From positions 6,200,001 through 6,264,000 of the forward strand of contig OU342638.1 in NCBI GenBank assembly GCA_910589415.1: a stretch of DNA of 64,000 nt. Reading direction: 5' to 3'. The position numbers were made by a program, and so were the translations under genes. This DNA is from Malachius bipustulatus (lineage: Eukaryota > Arthropoda > Insecta > Coleoptera > Melyridae). Shown in pieces: positions 41,041 to 51,563 of this stretch (position 1 is its first letter; the number at the start of each line of letters is the position of its first letter). The notes beneath the pieces are model-generated. The model worked only from the letters and a program-made list of their open reading frames with translations. It had not been told where the DNA came from and did not search any database.

Positions 41041-41301
41041 TTTGACGACTTCGGATTTGAGTTATTTAGGCCATAAACTATGATTCCTGAAAATTTCAGC
41101 CTTGTACACTAAAAGGCCCACAGGGTGACAACTTATTGCTACATTGGCACTCTACTATCATGTGTAATATACAATTTTTTTCTGCAAGAAGAAATATCAG
41201 TGTTAGAATGTCGAAAAACGTAGTTAGATAACTGAAAATTATGTCGGAAAAATGATTTATGTTAAACTTGGATTTTCAAACTGTCTTTTATCGTAATCGA
41301 C

Positions 41302-41315
41302 GTTGCCTGGGTAAC
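41302..41315 (+). promoter_or_regulatory. RFX X-box
   Basis: GTTGCCTGGGTAAC is a full palindromic X-box (GTTGCC, 2-nt spacer, GGTAAC). RFX factors use this site to drive ciliary genes in animals, usually about 100 bp before the start codon. Here it lies 84 bp upstream of the ATG of a small open exon. Confidence 0.6.
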
Positions 41316-41398
41316 GAAACGATTTAATTATTACATAAACGTCATATTAATGTAATTAAAATTGAAGACAGTTTTGCAAAGATTCTTGTTAGTTTTCG

Positions 41399-41470
41399 AT
41401 GAGTGAATTTAATAATATGGATAGTGATTATTATGAAAATTCCCTTAATAATTGCCATTTGGATAATAAG
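41399..41470 (+). CDS. Putative first exon of an X-box-controlled host gene
   Basis: ATG at 41399 opens 24 codons (starting MSEFNNMDSDYYENS, acidic and Asn-rich) that end in AAG, followed at once by GTAACT, a plausible donor in phase 0. It is downstream of the X-box and outside the foldback element that ends near 41163. A possible acceptor at 41951-41952 (TTCTATTTCAG) would add only 15 codons before a stop, so the true next exon is probably elsewhere. I cannot name the gene. Confidence 0.4.
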
Positions 41471-42778
41471 GTAACTTTCCTTTACGTATATTTGATATAA
41501 ATTTAATGATATCTGAGTGTTAATAGTAGCTATACCTAAGCCGCCATTTCGGGGAAATAAGTACTCATTTATTTCACTGCTAATTCATTTATTTCCCCGA
41601 TAAGATGCAGCTCATATAATGAGGCATTTTTCTACCTGTCAACGGGGAAAAAAGGTCAAACTTATAGCCCGTCGCAGAAAAAAAATTTGAATAATATACT
41701 GTTTTTAAAATTCCTAATTTTAATCCTTTATTCTTTAAAAATCGAAGTTGTTTCTAGATTAAAAAAAAAAATTGTAAAATTTTTATTTGGACTTTGTAAA
41801 GAAGTTGAGATATTTTATCCAGAGAAGGAGGAAATGAAATATTGATAATATTTAGCTTCTCCCTCTTTATTCTCGAGTGGTTTAATGACATTTTCTACAT
41901 AAGGTATACTACTAATATTATACTATGTACTAATGCTGGTATTCTATTTCAGCAAACACATTTTCCACTATTCTTTTCGATAAATGGAACCTTCCCATAA
42001 AACCACTTTCATCCCATCGTTACTATTTGATTCCGTAGTTTTTGTTTACATACCTATTTCCTACTCATTCTGAAGCCATTAATATCATAGAAATAATTCG
42101 TTATGTTCAATAATAATTATTGTACATTCCACAACTTTCCGGTTGTAGAGGAACATAATTGTAGGATATATTGGCAACAATGTCGGACCATCTGTGTAGT
42201 CCCAACAAAGGGACATCGCTAAGTAACAGACATGGCAAGGGCAGTCTTCTGTAAGCCGAGGTAGCGAAATAAACTTAGTATTAAGCTAACGGGAGTAGTC
42301 TTATTTGCACACTATAAATCATCTTAAACACCGGTTACCTGCAGTTTACTCATGGAATAACTGGCAGTAAAACTTACTGAAGTTTGCTGCAGGTTACAGT
42401 GGTTACAGCCAATTATTGAAAAATTCGATTTTGACGTTTACTGTCAGTTTCAGCGTAACCAACAGTTTACCGTCGATTGAAAAACCAGCCCTTAACTGGA
42501 ATTTATTTTACAACCTGTATATCGAAAACAGTGCTTTTGCGAACCCATGTTCAGATGTTCAGAGTTCAGACCCATGTCAAGCACACCTTTCATTTTCCGA
42601 CACGCATGTTTTGAAACACCCAGTAGTACCTATACTATCATTGCTTTGCTTTTAGAGATTTTGCCATAGCCTAGCCACTTTGTTGTAATCAAGTTATGCT
42701 AGTAAAAGAGTTTCGGTACACTCAATAAACAGTTACCTACTCAAGTAAGTGTAAATCTAAAATTCAGATCAGACATAC
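41471..42778. other. Intronic or intergenic, no exon found
   Basis: I searched both strands for the next exons of the X-box gene and of the BORCS8-like gene without success. The 42070-42350 part (GGAACATAATTGTAGGATAT and AATAAACTTAG) has the feel of a solo LTR, but I could not define its ends. Confidence 0.35.
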
Positions 42779-42956
42779 CCAACAGCATATTCGATGTCGT
42801 AGCAACGTCCTTGTAACTCGTAGTGTAGCTTGTTGACATCGACCCTTCTATCAACCATTGGATTCAGAGCTTTCCTAACATGCTCCTGCAGCCTATAAAA
42901 AGCTAGTGACGGTTCGTTGGCCACAATGTGCATGTTTTCTGATATTCGTTCAGTTG
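42779..42956 (-). CDS. BORCS8: BORCS8-like gene, exon 2
   Basis: On the minus strand an exon runs from an acceptor (TATTTTCAG before 42956) to a donor (GTATGT, 42778-42773). It encodes HIVANEPSLAFYRLQEHVRK and, further on, DIEYAVG. This matches the conserved core of BORCS8 (MEF2BNB), a subunit of the BORC complex that acts on lysosomes to recruit Arl8 and move them along microtubules; the human protein has VLANEPSVALYRLQEHVRRS and TVEYACSAVKNL at the same places. The exon enters in phase 1 and leaves with two bases of a codon. The C-terminal exon (after the EYA block) was not found and may lie beyond the giant foldback. Confidence 0.85.
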
Positions 42957-43061
42957 CTGAAAATACGCTCTAATATAGTATACATTTGTGCATTATTTTT
43001 AATATTTGCATGTTTAAAATCTGTCACCATTATCTCTTAACCAAGCCCTGAATGAAAATTT

Positions 43062-43475
43062 GGTAAATATGTACATTAGCGGCATGGGTATATGGCGAAA
43101 TGGTTTATACTATCGGATAGCTTGTGTCTCTAGGAGTATCAAGGTACCATTGAATTTTTGCGGCGGCAATAGTCGAGATATAAGGCCTTAAAGTGTCATC
43201 CTTGCCCTAATACGTGTATTCGTACATACATATGATTGCGCTCGAACAGGAAGCGCTCGATCGTCGTGTGTCCGACGGAGAAACGAGCTGCCTGTTCGAG
43301 CGCATAATGTTCGAATACACGTTTAGGGCAAGGATGACACTTCAAGGCCTTATGTCTCGACTATTACTTGCCGGCGCAAAAATTCAATGGTACCTTGATA
43401 CTCCTAGAGACACAAGCTATCCGATAGTATAAGCCATTTCGCCCTATACCCATGCCGCTCATTTCAATAATCACC
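43062..43475. mobile_element. MITE, GGTAAATA family with 8-bp target duplication, copy 1
   Basis: It is 414 bp with long inverted arms containing GCGGCATGGGTATA. It begins GGTAAATAT and ends ATAATCACC, and is flanked by GAAAATTT at 43054-43061 and 43476-43483. It lies in intron 1 of the BORCS8-like gene. The central part (about 43210-43310) is not mirrored as well. Confidence 0.92.
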
Positions 43476-43483
43476 GAAAATTT

Positions 43484-44296
43484 TTCAAGAGTGAAAAAAT
43501 AATAGAAATTTCTGCAAGCCCTGTTCCTTTAGCTCGAGTGCCTTTAGCAAAAAGTGTGTCGTCCTGAGAAAGAAATTTGTGCTAAATTTCAACTCCATAT
43601 CTTGAAAAGCAACAGAGAATTGAATAAACAAATCTGTGCCCAGCTTGACTGTCTAATTTCTGACACCCTGCATATTTTACACAAAATAAGTACGATTTTA
43701 GCTCTCGATGTGTGTGGGGGAGGAAATTCTGGATCAAACAGTATCCAGAATTTCCTCACATAGGATAAAGAAAATCCTAGAACTCTTGTGTATTCATTTT
43801 GTGGTATAGTAGAAGGAAGTGTCCTCATAACACTAGCAGCGTTACCATATTGTATGGACAAACTCATCGGTTGTATTGCATATAATTTTGAACGAGTTTC
43901 ATCACTCAGTCAAATTTACTAATTGTTTGCCCAACTGACTCCTCAATGAACTCTATAGCTTCATCACACAATGGACCTAAAGTCTCTATGGCAAATGGAA
44001 GGAACTTCGAACTTGTAACCTTTCTTCTAATTCTTGGTATTTTCTGTGTGTATTCTTTGCAGCAATATTGACAATTTCTTCACTTTTACAGGATGAGAAG
44101 GACAAGGGATAATGAGGGCACCTAGGGCATTTCGAATAAACAGGGTGGAATTCAAGTAGGTAGGAATAAATCAAAGTAAAACTGAAGGTTTACTATAGAA
44201 ACATTATAGCTGAATCTGTTAACCTAAACTACATACTCATTATCTATGCCAGTGGGTACTATGTCAAGAAAAGATTGAAAAGTGAAGATTACTTAC
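43484..44296. other. Rest of BORCS8-like intron 1
   Basis: No exon or element with clear ends. A short direct or inverted duplication (GGAAATTCTGGA and TCCAGAATTTCC near 43725-43755) forms a small hairpin. Confidence 0.4.
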
Positions 44297-44342
44297 TTTT
44301 ACGAACTTTAACTTCTAAATCAGAATCGTTATTGAACGCCAT
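44297..44342 (-). CDS. BORCS8: BORCS8-like gene, exon 1 (start codon)
   Basis: On the minus strand ATG at 44342-44340 opens 15 codons (MAFNNDSDLEVKVRK) plus one base, then the donor GTAAGT (44296-44291). The phase (1 nt) matches the acceptor at 42956, which supplies the other two bases. The joined residues at the junction resemble the KVxxKFTE region at the start of the human protein. The distance to exon 2 is 1,340 bp. The start region is short and unconserved, as in other animals. Confidence 0.75.
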
Positions 44343-44605
44343 TATAATCTTGGAACTGGAACTGCGATTATTTTCCTCATTTATCGAAGTTACCCACGAT
44401 CCCACGAATCCCAGGACTCAGGATACACTCACACTCCTGGAAGTTGAAGTTACCCTAAATTAGTTATATCTTATCTTATATCTCATTAAGGTAAGGTAAT
44501 CTTATTAAGTAAGGCCTGGCCTACCTGCCCTACTCCCTTCTGTATTAATTAAACCATTTTCCAACGGTTGAGGTTTGAGGTTGAGTGTTACGCCACAGAA
44601 TATAA

Positions 44606-44647
44606 AATTGTATCTATTCTGTGGTTAACCACAGAATAGATACAATT
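44606..44647. repeat. Perfect 42-bp palindrome
   Basis: Two 21-bp arms meet at GTGGTT|AACCAC with no spacer and no mismatch. CCACAGAATA recurs just outside (44593-44602), and ATTCTGTGGTTAA again at 44655, so this is probably the centre of a small hairpin MITE. Confidence 0.9.
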
Positions 44648-44757
44648 GTTTTATTATTCTGTGGTTAATCCTTATCCACAGCCACAGCCACACCGAAATA
44701 CCGAAAATAACACATAGGAAGGAACATTTTAGTTTTATTCGAGTTTTTATAACTAAC

Positions 44758-44849
44758 TACCGTTCTGGAACCGCCAGGAGTTTGCGCAGTTATAATTCAT
44801 GCGTTCATGATTTTCAACTGCGCATACTCCTGACGGTTCCAGAACAGTA
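44758..44849. repeat. Short hairpin repeat, GTTCTGGAACCG family
   Basis: 34-bp arms (44758-44791 and 44816-44849) with three mismatches surround a 24-bp loop. It is likely a tiny MITE. Confidence 0.8.
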
Positions 44850-46024
44850 ATTACAAAAAGCTTTTGTGTATGTTGCTTGTTCCTGGAACTTGTTTCTTAA
44901 TGTTGCCAAAAGTTCATTTAAGTTTCTCATTGTTTACGGTTGCAGCAACAAAAGTTCCTTCCAGTTGCTTGTTTCCATATTTAGCGGCAAAGATCAAAGA
45001 AAATATAGAAACATTGAAACATTGGTAAACATTTTTTGGTTCTCAGCGGTATTTTTATCAGTGTGGACACGTTGTTGCTTGTTCCCAAAGCTCGAAACTT
45101 GCATCGTGAAGCCGTCGCGTAGTTGACGAAAACATCAGCTTTTAACTTGACTTAGTTCAGTTATTTATACATATCGTGTGATCCACAAAATTTTTCATCA
45201 ACTATTGCCTTGAATAAAATGAAGCATGTCTGCCAGATAAAACACAAACAATTGGTAGGTGTGTAAGTGAACTACTACAATCAATGATCTACAAATCATA
45301 GAACAATAAACAAAAACAAGACTACTTGCATATTGAACTTTGTTAGAGTAAAGAAACTAACCTGGAACAGTAACGATATCTGCTGAGTACGTGTGGTGCT
45401 GAGTTTCTTACTAATTGCAGTTGTATTTTGTATTTCAAGGAGGATGAACAACTCGAGCCTTTGCAGGGTATCTGTATTACCGACACTGACCTTTACTAGC
45501 CTTAGTGTCGGTAATACAGGTACCCTAAATCGTTGTTATCTCAGAAACTCAGAATATTCTGTCTTTCTGTGAGGATAAAACAATACTTCAATTTGACGTT
45601 TCCGTTCGAGTTAAGGTTTTTGAATGTTCCAATTATCATTTACCATTTTATAATTTCACTTCCAAAGCACAAAAAATAACAAAATTTATGAAGTAATGGT
45701 GGTCAAAAATGTCATGAATCATAAAAAAAGTGACAGTTGAGGTAGGTGTTTAGTAACATACCATTAATTTCATCACGTTCTTCTTAAATTATAGTCATAA
45801 ATTATTGTTTTTCGCAATATCTTTAATATATTAGTGCAATTGACAAAAATTTAAATTAAATATACGACACACGAGAATTTGAACTACAACAGCTATTTCA
45901 GAAATATTTTTGTGAAATGAGCTCAGACATGACTGCAATAGCCATCTCTCTCTTCCAAGGCACTAGTTGATGAAAATGTTTGTGCTTCACACGATATAAT
46001 AATGAAAAAACATTAATTAATATT
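44850..46024. other. Intergenic, MITE-rich
   Basis: Apart from the 45466-45525 hairpin I see no gene. Low-complexity patches with GTTGCTTGTTCC near 44870 and 45075 recall the 46230-46440 sequence and may be ends of a decayed element. Confidence 0.4.
45466..45525. repeat. 60-bp hairpin related to the 46947-48471 element ends
   Basis: GGGTATCTGTATTACCGACA and its inverse (TGTCGGTAATACAGGTACCC) meet around CTTTACTAGC. The same CTGTATTACCGACACTGAC opens the element at 46947. This looks like the two TIRs with nothing between them. Confidence 0.8.
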
Positions 46025-46228
46025 TTAATTTTTTAAATATCCATTATCGATACATTCTAATATCATATAATCATTCTTTAATGAACTTAAAAGACGTATG
46101 ACATCATGTGGCTTTCTGTCTAAAAGATTTGGTCTATTCCAACATTTACGGACTCGTTTTTTGTGTTTTTGTAAAATAATTACAATTGCAGCTGCTGCTG
46201 CCTGTAAATTTTCTTCGTCGTACCACAT
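46025..46228 (-). CDS. Possible PIF/Harbinger-type protein N-terminus
   Basis: ATG at 46228 opens 67 codons. The protein starts with an acidic patch and an Ala run (DEENLQAAAAAIVIILQ), then KRVRKCWNRPNLLDRK. This order (A-rich helix, then a basic CW.RP/KNW segment) is found at the start of many HARBI1/ALP1-like nucleases. No DDE domain follows. It may be the first part of a deleted Harbinger element or a chance frame. Confidence 0.3.
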   Translation of the reverse strand: MWYDEENLQAAAAAIVIILQKHKKRVRKCWNRPNLLDRKPHDVIRLLSSLKNDYMILECIDNGYLKN

Positions 46229-46439
46229 TGTTTAGAAACATACACTGCACTGGTGCATGTAGACACAACGTTTCCTGTTGCAGCAAGACAACGAAAAACA
46301 TTCACAAAGCTGAATTACCTTGGTGTGGACAGAATGTTTACGGAACTTTTACTGTTGTTTCTGTTTCCATAAACAGGTTGCGGCAACCAACAACAAAATG
46401 TTCCTCTGTGTTTCTTTGGTGTGGATAAAGCTTTAGTTG

Positions 46440-46727
46440 TTGCAACATGTTTCTGGATACGATTCAAGTTCATAGAAATAATTATTATCATTTATTTGTC
46501 GCTGATTGTATCAGGAGCATTCTTGCTTGCAACTTCTACTTCCCACTTTGCGCATGTCCGCAACATACACTTTGACTGTGCTGAGCGCTGAGCGCTGAGC
46601 GTGAAATATTTACGCTCAGAAAAATACTCGACAGCTTAGCAACGGTTGTAAGTGAGCGGTATGTCTGAACGCAAGCGCTACAGCTCAACAACTCAACAGT
46701 TGACGTCAGATGAACGTACCCATTAAT
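46440..46727. repeat. Truncated copy of the GGTACGTTCA MITE
   Basis: It matches the right three-quarters of 48593-48984, from GTTTCTGGATACGATTCAAG to the GAACGTACC end. A GAGCGCT triplication (46584-46603) is private to this copy. The left TIR is missing. Confidence 0.8.
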
Positions 46728-47116
46728 TAATCAAAATATTCAAAATTAAAGAGACATGTGCGAGTAGGTAGTGGGTACGGTACAGATCAAGGTTGGTTGG
46801 TATAAATTTCACGGCACTGGGTATAGACGCCGTCAGTGGTTGGGGAAACTGGTTACGGTTCCAAATAAACAAGGAAACGTTTACTCTTAGCCCAGCCTAA
46901 TGACATCATACTGACGGTGTCAATTAGTAGAACGGTTGTCTGTTTAGGGAACCTGTATTACCGACACTGACGCTTACTAGGGTAGCGCATTCTCATTCTC
47001 ACAAAAAGTTGGGAATGTCAAATTTAACTTCAAAAACGTCAGAGTTTCCATGAACGTACACGCTACTGTCTAAAAATTAACATAATGTGTTATTAAGTCC
47101 GCGTATTTAAAACAAA

Positions 47117-47192
47117 ATGGTAAAATTTTGCCGCGTTAGAGGATGTTATAACAATAAAAAGAGGACTTTCTACTTGTTCGCGTTGCCTAAAG
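47117..47192 (+). CDS. THAP-like zinc finger, first exon
   Basis: ATG 47117 opens 25 codons (KFCRVRGCYNN then YLFALPK) plus one base before a donor-like GTGACT. The Cys-x4-Cys pair, its spacing from the ATG and the F-A-L-P-K motif are those of THAP DNA-binding domains, which begin P-element transposases and many host proteins. The second half of the finger (C..H) would be on a later exon that I did not find. Confidence 0.55.
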
Positions 47193-47299
47193 GTGACTTT
47201 CTTAATATTTTAAACTCATTATATTATTCTCTATCAATACTTACGTGTTACTGGGATTTTCTGGACAGAAAATGCATCCAGCCCCAACGCAGGGCGTTT

Positions 47300-47425
47300 A
47301 CGTGTAAAGAAATATTCTTTACATTTTCATGTAAAGAATATGTAAACAATGTAAAGAATACGCAAACAATGTAAAGAAATCGTAAACAATGTAAAGAATA
47401 CGTAAATAATGTAAAGAATTCGTAA
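47300..47425 (+). repeat. Tandem repeat of about 20 bp
   Basis: AATGTAAAGAATACGTAAAC-type units recur five to six times with small changes. An inverted partner (TTCTTTACATGAAAATG) lies at 47886-47902, so the block may be an arm of an inner hairpin. Confidence 0.75.
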
Positions 47426-48489
47426 GCAATGTGTAATGTGTCAGCTGTCGCTGCTATCAGTGACGTCATTTCTGTAAAAAGTTTCACAACCAAATTTACA
47501 CAACTTAGGTTTATTGAGGTTTGAGCACATGATTGAGAAGAGAGTTTAGTTTAGATTCATTAGTAGGTAGGTATCAGAGATTTACTGCACTTTCACGTCT
47601 CTGGTACCAGTGGTATATACCTATACGCATAGACAAAACAGAAGGAAGAAGAAGTAGTCTCGGAAGAAGTAGAAACAGGTTGTAGCCAAGCCAACTGAAC
47701 CCAACTATTATTTTTTTATATAAAAATGTAAACCAGTAAATCGTTTTATTATTTAATTTATGAAATACTTTATTCTAAAAATGAGTGGACGTGGACAATC
47801 AGTAAGTAAATTTTCAAATCTAAGATTTCATAAACTTATTTAATAGTAAAATTAATTGTTTACATTGTTTACTTTCTTTACGTTCTTTACATGAAAATGG
47901 ACTGTGTAAACAATTGAATTGTTTGCAAATAAAGAATTGAATTGTTGAAATGTAAAGAATGGAATTGTTGATAATTAATTATCTACACGGCCATCCCTGA
48001 TCCCAGCTGAGCCCCAGCCCCAGCAGACAGTTATGATTTCAGAAAATATACGGAGCTCAGAATTTCCGTATACCTGGAAGTTTTTCAGGTAGGTTTTATT
48101 ACATCCTGATGAATCTTATTTTTAAGGATCAGTATAAATGGGAGGGTCTTATAGGGGTATTAAGATCACACTGTCATTCGTTTGTCTACCAAGATGCTTT
48201 TTCTCCAGTAACTACGTGGGTTATCGAGTTCTACAGCTTCATAGATCCTATAAACCCGTAATATGTGTTTAATACCCACTGAAAGAAGATCCCTCGATTT
48301 CTATATTCGGGTTATTATTTCGTTTCATTTTCACAAACTTTGCTATTTTCCACTTGATACCTACGCCTGTGACCAAATGTGCCAAAAATATGACATCCAA
48401 CTGTTCAACGTCAACGACTAAATGCGCTACCCTAGTATGCGTTAGTATCGGTATCGGTAATACAGGTTCCCTAATAAAAAGGGGGTCAA

Positions 48490-49334
48490 AAAAAGTATCG
48501 CTATCTGTTGTCTTGATAACTAACTACACAGACCGAAAATTAATTTAAAAATTCGCGGATGTAATATAATGTCACAAACATGAATAAAAATGGGTACGTT
48601 CATCTTACGTCAACTGTTGAACAGCAGCGCAAAACGGTTGAGTGTTAGTTGTTGCAATATGCTGGAAATAGTCTGAACGCATTGTTGAGATCGAGAGACA
48701 TGTGAAATGTTTCTGGATACGATTCAAGTTCATAGAAATAAATATTATCATTTCTTTGTCGCTGATTGTCCAGGAGCATTCTTACTTGCAGTTTTATTTA
48801 CTTCCCGCTTTGCGTATGTCCGCAACATACGTTGACTGTGCTGAGCGTAAAATATTTACGGTTACAAAAATACTCAACAGTTTAGCAGTTAACAGTTTCC
48901 AGATAAATAGTGAGCGGTATGTCTGGCTCTGGACGCGAGCGCTACCTCAACAAATCAACAGTTGACGTTAGGTATGAACGTACCAATTATCTAGAGTTTT
49001 TGATATCAGATAATAATAATAATAATTATCAGTTTCGTGTAAGTATTTAGTAATGTACACACGTCAATAATTCATTATTTCTGCATCTGATTAGTTAGAT
49101 AAATTCAGATTTAAGTATAATTTAAGTATAATTTAAATTTAAGAATACTCATAATAATACTTAACGTAAAATAAAACTGCATATTAAATTGTGATTTATT
49201 TTGTAATTGACAAGCCAACGAGAGATTGACGTTTCGTTCAATTAAATGACATAAATGCTAGTACACTTCCAGCCGCTTTGGCGATAGAAACTTCTGGTGC
49301 CAATTTTCAGTGAAAGCAGTATTAAAAGAGTATT
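48490..49334. repeat. Copy 3 of the CAAATAC TIR element family, without the pol fragment
   Basis: The left part (CTAACTACACAGAC, GGATGTAATATAA, ATTATCTAGAGTTTTTG) and the right part (GATTGACGTTTCGTTCAATT, GCCGCTTTGGCGATAG, TTTTCAGTG) match the flanks inside 13745-16515. Between them are only about 200 bp (49010-49205) and no BEL/Pao sequence. The TIRs are eroded. A MITE (48593-48984) interrupts the left part. Confidence 0.7.
48593..48984. mobile_element. MITE, GGTACGTTCA family
   Basis: Ends GGTACGTTCATCTTACGTCA and TGAACGTACC are inverted. The site is AAAAT|...|AATTATCTAG. The other copies of the host repeat read AAAATTATCTAG (13910, 60662), so about 3 bp (AAT) were duplicated. Confidence 0.8.
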
Positions 49335-49398
49335 TGGTTTACCTAATCTAAGGTCGCAGTACTCACTCAGGCGCAGGCGCAGGTTATAGCAGCCCTGT

Positions 49399-50283
49399 GC
49401 TTCGATAGTCGAGTGTTGAGACTAATAGACGCCGTCAGTCTGACGTCACAGGGCGGGGCTAAGTGGTTCTGGTTCCATACAAACAAACCCTTCACGTGGT
49501 CATTGTTGTCAGTTGTCGTGTTTTTTCCTGAAGTTTGACCCCGCCTCCGCCAGTCGCCAATCGCCATTGACATCGAAGTGATTAGTGAAGCCATTACTGA
49601 AGTCATTAGTGATGTCAATGATGCCATTAGTGAATGAATACTGAATATTATAGTTTAGTTAAAATTAGGCAGTTCAGTTCAGTTAACTTATTTAGTTATA
49701 GTTTATAGTACGTCTGTCGGTATTTATTTATTGATAGGGTGGTTTGATTTGGATGTTCCCGTAAAATTCCAAGTTTATCCTCAGTTTGTTTTACGAAGAA
49801 ACCAAAGCATTTTCCAAAGGTGAAAATGCTGTGGAATCTGGCCATGTTAAGAGAATGGAGTTCGAGGCGGAACTTAAAATAATTCGTGGAACAGTACCCG
49901 CCAGCATGAAAAACAAAACCTAATAGCGTTGAGGTAAGAATATCCTGCTAGCAAATTCAACAGGTAGTGACAATGGGTTAATTGCTTTTTTAATTTACAG
50001 ATTGAATTAAAGGATGATTATCTCATTGAGAAAAGTATAGTTGTTGTCCTAAGGGTATAAAATGCCATGCACATTTGCAGCACTTTTGAAGTTCTACTAA
50101 TGAGAGACCTCATTAGAGCTTTGATGTTTGACGAGACAACTTCTATCAGAACTGGCAAACCTGTAAACGTCAAACCTGTAAACAACGTTTGTTTGTATGG
50201 AACCCTGGCCGTTCGCCCCGCCCACTGACGTCATCACTGTCGGCGTCTAATGAAATGACACTACTGACTGTCGAGTATCGCAG
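49399..50283. mobile_element. Foldback element, TCGATAGTCGAG...AGACGCCGTCAGT family
   Basis: The left block 49399-49490 and right block 50185-50283 are inverted copies that share TTAGACGCC, GACGTCA, CGGGGC/GCCCCG and GGTTCCATACAAACAAAC/GTTTGTTTGTATGGAACC. A diverged single end occurs at 46826-46875 (AGACGCCGTCAGT). I found no clean target duplication. Confidence 0.75.
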
Positions 50284-51450
50284 AAAAAGATGCGCACGGC
50301 TCCGCTACGTTCCGGTTCCGTTAATCCGTTCCTCCATCTTTCTTTCCTATTTCCTTTGTGGTGATCGCGTCGCGTCACTGGCCAAGCTCTAATTAAGCTT
50401 TATTGTATTATTATAATATTAATAATATTAACGAAAATTTGTGCTTTAAAGTTCTGGGACCGTGCCGGTGTATTCGTAAGTAGTTATTTGCCAATTTTGC
50501 CATTTAGATGGTGGTACTGGTATTCCTGTCCTGCTACTCTTGCTACTACCGATATCCAATATCAAGCGATCACGCACCTGACTGAAAGACTGAAGCCAGG
50601 TATGTAGACAAGGTACTAAACTAAGGTAGATGATTGGTCAGATTAGATATAAATATCGAGAGTTTCCTGCCAAAAGACATTATGTTTAGAGGTGTCAACC
50701 AAAATATTGTTCAGGGGGTGCTCGCACGTGCAACATGCATGTGCGATCTTCCGGGTTGCACGCTTATGGTGAAAACCACCTGTTTTCGCTAATGCGGTTT
50801 TGTAAATTTAATTTCAGATGCCTGATCACCAATTCATATTGTATTGTAATTGTAATTCATAATGCTTTTTATTGCACATTTGCTTGTTGATTTAATATGC
50901 GAGCGAAATGCTCACTATAGCGACCACTGGTGTTACCTAGCGACCGATGCCGGGTAATAATAATTATGGTCATGGGGAATAGGTATCTCAGAAACTAAGC
51001 GTCGTACAGCCTCAGGCAAAAAAATTGCCAGGAAAGCTACCCCAAAAATTCGTTTGAAAATAGTACTGTGCTTCTAAAATGACCGCTAGGGGGTGTACGA
51101 GCTATGTCTTAATAAAGAATTTGAATTTTCTCATAATTTTTTAAAACTAGGGTAGAGGTAATTTTTTTCCACATTTTTTCCCAAAAGGATCTTCCCTTTT
51201 GTAAATAAAAAGTCCCTACAACACATCTTGAATTTTATGGGCCAGCTTCAAATTCGTTGTCGAGTATTTCAAGAAATTTCAAGTCTCCTTTATTGGGACT
51301 TTCCAGCGGCGTAGTAAAAAAGTAATGTTCGATATATTTTTATGAAACTTATAAATAATAATAAGTATTGATATCATAATATTTAATTACCAATATAATA
51401 TCAAGTAGGTATGTAGTATGTATTATTTATAGTATAGAAACATTTGTACT
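50284..51450. other. Non-coding, nothing recognised
   Basis: Mixed sequence without a supportable gene or element. A GC-richer patch at 50715-50765 includes GCACGTGC and a small hairpin around CATGCATG. Confidence 0.4.
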
Positions 51451-51563
51451 TTCTTTGATTTTTTTATTTGGCGACGCGTGGAGAAATCTCAGAATTTTTC
51501 AAATTTTTTATCACCCTGTATAAACATTTCATCCACATCATAGGATAGTACATGAAAAGTTAA

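Larger units (their letters stand above)
27259..41163. mobile_element. Giant foldback element, split by a non-LTR insertion
   Basis: The left arm begins near CATAGTAGAGTGC (27259) and runs to 27396, then resumes at 38386-39085. The right arm is 40340-41163. The arms agree over roughly 800 bp with only scattered mismatches. The right end contains CACAGGGTG-type sequence (41118-41126); the left counterpart is altered. The spacer between arms (39086-40339) holds a broken coding stretch on the minus strand. Without the 11-kb insert the element would be about 2.9 kb. Confidence 0.85.
46947..48471. mobile_element. TIR element carrying a THAP-like exon
   Basis: GGGAACCTGTATTACCGACA at 46947 is mirrored by CGGTAATACAGGTTCCC ending at 48471, with TA on both outer sides. 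The TIRs extend about 50 bp (GGGTAGCGCATT). The 1.5-kb interior holds a short open exon with a THAP-type zinc signature and a tandem repeat zone. No catalytic domain is seen, so it is at most a partial transposon. Confidence 0.7.

Noticed and set aside
41941..41998. Possible second exon of the X-box gene after TTCTATTTCAG
   Set aside because: The in-frame continuation stops after 15 codons; a 39-residue protein is not convincing, so only the first exon is listed.
42070..42350. Possible solo LTR
   Set aside because: Has an AATAAA-like run and TG/CA-like borders, but no target duplication and no second copy in the window.
42416..42655. 79-codon plus-strand frame
   Set aside because: No ATG-supported conserved motif and no splice context; composition is like the surrounding non-coding DNA.
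47781..47801. ATG followed by codons for SGRGQS and a GTAAGT, resembling a histone start
   Set aside because: Only seven codons, no further exon, and inside a TIR element. Chance is the simpler explanation.
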